From Eledone cirrhosa (lineage: Eukaryota; Mollusca; Cephalopoda; Octopoda; Eledonidae): a DNA stretch of 64,000 nucleotides. The stretch lies in NCBI GenBank assembly GCA_964016885.1, contig OZ024760.1, positions 4,511,812 to 4,575,811 on the forward strand. Reading direction: 5' to 3'. Positions 37,701 through 43,700 of the stretch are shown here, one piece after another (position 1 is the first letter of the stretch; each line of letters starts with the position of its first letter). The translations under genes and the position numbers were made by a program. Under the pieces are notes generated by a model. The model saw nothing but the letters and a program-made list of their open reading frames with translations, searched no databases and was not told the DNA's origin.

Positions 37701-40700
37701 GGCAGTAAATGCAGAGGACTGGAGAGAAATGAAGCATGCTTCGATGGATGTACTGAATATAAGAGGAATCAGCTGCATTAACCCTTTAGCATTTACATTA
37801 CTCTATATTTACTATTGTATTTTCATGTTAACCCTTTAGCATTTAAACTGGCTATATCCGGCCAGAATTCTCTCACCTTTTTCTGTTCAAACTGGCTGTA
37901 ACCAACCACTCATACTGATGATATGGTATTATTCTTAATATAGATAATATCAAAATTTCATAGATTCGATATTATGTGAGATAATTGTGGTTAGAAAAAG
38001 CCATCTCACTTACCGCTTTTCATAGGCGCCGCTAAACTCCACTGCAGGTTACTCCTCTTCCATGTGCGTCCAACTGCTTAACACCGGGAGCTGCCCAAAA
38101 CTCGCGACCACACCGTTTGCTGGTCACCACTAGAGAGAGGCCCTCTGCATATGAAAGTCTGCTGTCCAGGTTGGTGGTCTACGACTTCGTTGCGATCTCC
38201 ATAGTATTGGGGCTAATCGCTTCCAGTCGCGATCCACCGGGAGGCTTCCCGTTTCGTGTACACCCGGGGCGAGATCAATGGACTGACATCGAACGCAGCC
38301 TCTAACCACCCCCCGAACACTGTGTCTGCTAACGTCCGAGTCGATTCTCCTGGCTAGGAACAGGCTCCTATCCACCCCCATGTGGTGCATGTCATGCAAC
38401 CCCTTCAGATCTGACTCGGTCAGCCGACACACGGCAGCTATCTCATCCTTTACCTCCTCCGGCGCTTCCATCCAGGCTTTCTTCACTCTAGTTAAGATGT
38501 CCGCCCTATTTTTCTCTGAGGGCACGAAAACTACGCTCAGCTTCAGGTTGAACTCAAGTTGAACTCAGCTCTCCTAACGTTCCCAGGCGGGGCTTTATCA
38601 GCATCTCCGCCGCGCCTCTCGTTCGCACTCTCTCTCACTGGTGAGCACTGATCTTACCCATCCGTGTACAGTAGCCGAGTCGGTGCGTATCTCGATGGTG
38701 CGCAGCCCCCACCGCAGGGCGAGGTTCACCCCTCTCAACACCGCGTCCAGCTCAGCCACATTGATGTGGTTGCAGTCGTCCTTCTTTCTAAGCCAGGCTG
38801 CATCCTCGACCTCAACACCTATCTACAACGTGACACCCAGCGCTATGCTGCTGGCATCGCACCATACGGTCCCGCTCTGTGATTTGGGAACATACCAGCG
38901 TCCCCGCACTTGGTCGTCGGCCTTCACCCTCCCCACGATCTCCTGCATCATGGCCACCGTCCTCTCTCCCACTCTGTCACTCCAAGTCACCCCTCCCGCT
39001 CGTCTCTTGACATAGCTGCATGCCGTCCGGAGCCACCCAGCGATCGGGTAGTGACCCACCAGCTTTCCACACACCGAGAAAAGCTCCCGCCTACTCATAC
39101 TTGGGCCCAGTTCCGGAACTTCGTTTCCCCTCTGGAATACCAAAACGCCCATCCTGTCTCACCGCAGCCTAAGTCCCAGCGCGGCTCCTCCCTCCAATGC
39201 TTCTGACGGCTTTGCAGTCAGTCCATACCTCCGTAAATGGCTCGTGACCTCCGCCGCCGACACCACCGACACCACCGACTCGTCCACTAGGACGTCGTCA
39301 ATATAGGAGTTAGTAGCCCTCTTTATCTTGTCGGCACTCCCCAGAGCGGTCTTGAGGACCGCCGCCATGATCTTCGGTGCTGAGCTCAGCCCGAAACCGA
39401 GCCTGGTCAGGCAATATGTCCGGCCCTTATACCTGACCAGCTGATACCGCCAGAGCTTCTCATCTATATGTAACTGCAAGTAAGCCGACTTTAGATCCAC
39501 GATCGCTGAACCCCCCCGTCATGCGTCTCCACTCACGCAGGGTTTCCCCACAGACATCCGTGACCTCGCCACCTGTGTGGCATGACACGTGCTCGTTCAG
39601 CTCCCGATAGTCCAGCACCGGCCTCACCTTGCTCTTCGTGGGTTGCACCACCGCCATTAACGGCAATACTCCGCACTTCACCTCCTCCTTCCATGGAAGC
39701 AGTATGCCCTCTTCGATCCATCTCTCTACTTCTCGCTCGAACTCGCTCCTAGCGTTTCCCTTCAATGTGTGTTGATAGCAGCCCACTTTGGTCTTCAGTG
39801 TTGGTGGTTCTCCCTTCCAGTACCACTCAACAACCCATCACTGCCCATCAAACACGGCCTTGAAGTCTTTGTCCTGCACAGTGTAAGCGGGGTATTCCTC
39901 CTCGTGGGCCTTCTGGTTCTCATGACGTGCACTCACAGCGCATACCGATGCAGCGGCGCCAAACGACACACCGACATTGTTCACCATGACACCCCCTAGA
40001 CGGCCAATCGCGTCCATGCCCATAACCACGCCGATCCCATCCACCACACTGTCTACCACGATGGCGGATAGCCTTATCCTCCTTCCCCGTACCGCTATTT
40101 TCATCTCGCTGCGACCTCAGCATTCAATTTTCCTGCCGTCGACTGCCCTTACGCTGCTCTTCCCTCCCCACCTCTGCACCACCCCCGCGGTCACCAGTGT
40201 CGTCGTACAGCCCGTGTCCACGAGGGCTCGCTGTGGCTTCCCCCTCACGAAGACTTCCACCACGGGCAGCACCGCTACTCATAAGGGGCAGTAGTTCCCC
40301 TTGGATCGTTTCCCTGGTCGCAGTTAGTAGCGATGTGGGCTGGTCGCTTACACCAGTAGCAAATTATCTCCGGCTTCGACTCTCTACAGTCTCTAGCCAT
40401 GGCACCGAAAACAGCGCCTTCTAAACGTTCGCGGGCGATCGCGTGCCGAGGTTGCCTCCCTTTCACCATTTCGCTGCCAGGTGTCCTGAGCCTCCGTAGT
40501 TTCTATCGCCGCAACACTCTTTTTGGCATCTTCCGCTATGATCCGGGCTTGTTCCACCAGTGAACGCATTTCCATCTCTTTATAACCCGGGACTTGCTGC
40601 AGTTTCACCGCTATGTCGTCTGGAAATCCATTGATGAACGCCAACCGCACCGTGCGTTCGCATTCCACCTGGTAACCGGCCAACATGGCCAACCGCCGTA

Positions 40701-43700
40701 TTTTCGCTGCGAAAATGTCGACGCGCTCACCATTCCACCTGATTCTCGCCAGCTTAGCAAAAGCCGCCAACGGTCCCTCGGCGAATGCATCCATCAGACG
40801 CCTCTCAATCTTCCGCGCATCTCTTTGGCTGTGCTCGTCCAACTCAAGGAAGAGTACCAACGTGTCGCCCTCGAGGTACAGTGCCATGAGGCCGGCCACG
40901 TCCTCTATCTTCTGCAAGCTTGCGACCAGCCGAACCTTCCGCAGCCAAGCGACATCACCTTCCCCGGTAAATGCCCTGATAGCTTCGTTCATCCGTAGTC
41001 TTGTCGCCATCTTCTGATTTGTCTTGCGGCAAGTGATATTTTTTTTTTTTTTCTTTTTTTCCAGTCGCCGAAATAGCTTGTGGTTAGAAAAAGCCATCTC
41101 ACCGCTTTTCACAGGCGCCGCCGCTAAACTCCACTGCAGGGAACTCCTCTTCCACGTGCGTCCAACTGCTTAACACTGGGAGCTGCCCAAAACTCGCATC
41201 CACACCGTTTGCTGGTCACCACTAGAGAGAGGCCCTCTGCTGGCCCTTCCGGTCGAGCATCCTTCCGGCCAAGCACCCTTCCGGTCGAGCACTCCCCCGC
41301 CTCCGGCCACCACATGCCACACCATACCCACAGGGCAGTAAATGCAGAGGACTGGAGAGAAATGAAGCATGCTTCGATGGATGTACTGAATATAAGAGGA
41401 ATCAGCTGCATTAACCCTTTAGCATTTACATTACTCTATATTTACTATTGTATTTTCATGTTAACCCTTTAGCATTTAAACTGGCTATATCCGGCCAGAA
41501 TTCTCTCACCTTTTTCTGTTCAAACTGGCTGTAACCAGCCACTCATACTGATGATAAGGTATTATTCTTAATATAGATAATATCAAAATTTCATAGATTC
41601 GATATTATGTGAGATAATTATGTAAGATAAAGCCATCACTGCGAAAATATAATAGTAAATATAGAGTAATGTAAATGTTGAAGGGTTAAAGGCTTTATCT
41701 CACATAATATCGAATTTATGAGATTTTGGTATTATTTATTTTGAGAACAATACCAATATGTATAAGTGGCCAGTTTCAAATGGTTTGGACAGAAAGAGGT
41801 GAGAGAATTTTAGCTGGATATGGCTGGTTTAAATGCTAAAGGGTTAAAGAAGACTATGCTGGTATGGACACATATCACATCACATCACATCAACATACTG
41901 TCACATACATGTATGCATGCACAAGCACCAACGAACCAATAGATCAGGTGATTTGAAAAGAATAGTGTCTACCTTGATCTGTGGCCATGCTTGCTTAGTT
42001 TCAATTTTTGACTGTTGACCAATTTCGGTTCCAGTTTGTTGACTGTCACAGGTTTACCTGCATTTGGTGTTTGATTAGTTGGCTCAACAGTTGTCATGGC
42101 AACAGGAAGAGACATCAAACCAAATTCAGCAAAACTTTTCCGAAGATCTGAAATAAATTTCACTTTGGTTATCAGCATCATCATCATCATTATCATCATG
42201 AATGAGAACAAATGGATTTTTTCCTTAATATTATTATTGTTACTTCCAGGGCAGATTGGCAGTATCGGTAGAGTGTCGGACAATATGCTTTATGGCATTG
42301 GGTTACATTCCTTTACGACCTGAGTTCAAATCCCGCCGAGGTTAACTTTGCCTTTCATTCTTACGGGGTCAATAAAATAAAGCAGTGGGAGTTGATTTAA
42401 TCGACTTTATCCGAAATTGCTGGCCTTGTGCCTAAAGTAGAAACAATTATTATTATTTCCATTATTAACGGCGGCGGATTGGCAGTATCTGTAGAGGGTT
42501 GGACGCCATGCTTTCCAGCATAGTTACGTCCCTTTATGATCTGAGTTCAAATCCCGCCGAGGTTAACTTTGCCTTTCATCCTTACGGGGTCGATAAAATA
42601 AAGTACCAGTAATGCACTGGGATAATTGCTGGCCTTGTGCCTAAAGTAGAAACAATTATTAACAATAAGGTAGATGAGGAACAATAAGGTAGATGAAGCA
42701 GTCAAGGCCAAGAGACAGGCATGGAAAGAATGGAAGAACGGGGGGAGCAGGGTACATTACATAGAGACCAAGAGGGAAGCTAGGCGACAAGTATACTTAG
42801 CTAGGAGGGAAGCAGAGGATAGAAAATTCAAGCATGTTTTACAACGTGAGGACCAGAAACAGGAGGTATTCAAGATTGCGAGGCAGTGTGTCAGAGATAG
42901 TTGTGATGTCATTGGAGAGAAGTGTATCCGGAATGATAAAGGTGAGCTTGCCCTCACAAGTGCTGAGAAGAAAGATGCATGGAAGAGTCATTATGATAGA
43001 TTACTAAATGAGGAGAATGCATGGGAAGAAGAGACCCTACCCCATGTAGACCCTATAGAGGGACCAGCAGTACAAGTCAGCGGCAGCGTAGTAAGTAAGG
43101 CAATCAGAGATATGAAGATGGGGAAGGCAACCGGTCCATCGGGTATAGCTGCCGAGATGCTGAAGGCATCTGGGTCTGTAGGTCACACTATAACCACACG
43201 TATCGTTAACCAGGTAATACTAGAAGGGGCCATACCAAAAGATTGGTGCAGTAGCATCATTGTCAACTGCTACAAAGGTAAAGGCGATGCACTAGATAGA
43301 GGAAACTATAGAGGTATAAAGTTGATGGACCAGGTCATGAAAGTAACAGAAAGAGTTATAGCACAGCTGATTAGGGACCGGGTGAATATAGACGAGATGC
43401 AATTTGGGTTTGTACCAGGGAGAGGCACCACTAATGCCCTCTTCCTTGTGAGGCAATTACAGGAAAAGTACCTAGCTAAAAGTAAGCCACTCTACTTGGC
43501 ATTTGTCGACCTTGAGAAAGCCTTTGACAGAGTTCCACGTGCGGTAATCTGGTGGGCTCTTAGAAAACTAGGAGTAGATGAATGGCTTGTGAAAGCGGTA
43601 CAAGCCATGTATAGGGGAGCAGTCAGCAAAGTTAGGATTAGCAATGAGTATAGCGAGGAATTTAGCGTACAGGTTGGGGTCCACCAGGGCTCTGTTCTTA

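Larger units (their letters stand above)
37986..41332 (-). mobile_element. Degenerate LTR retroelement (Ty3/Gypsy-like), about 3.35 kb
   Basis: On the - strand the order is 5' LTR, gag, protease, reverse transcriptase, RNase H, integrase N-terminus, and a partial 3' LTR. GC content and codon use are clearly higher than in flanking DNA, a sign of recent arrival. Several stops and frameshifts break the frame. The integrase core and part of the 3' LTR are deleted. Assignment to Ty3/Gypsy rests on gene order and RT motifs; a related invertebrate LTR lineage is possible. Confidence 0.8.

Noticed and set aside
38117..41017. Several + strand open frames of 60-134 codons within the LTR element
   Set aside because: They are antisense shadows of the GC-rich gag-pol remnant on the - strand, which carries the recognisable motifs.
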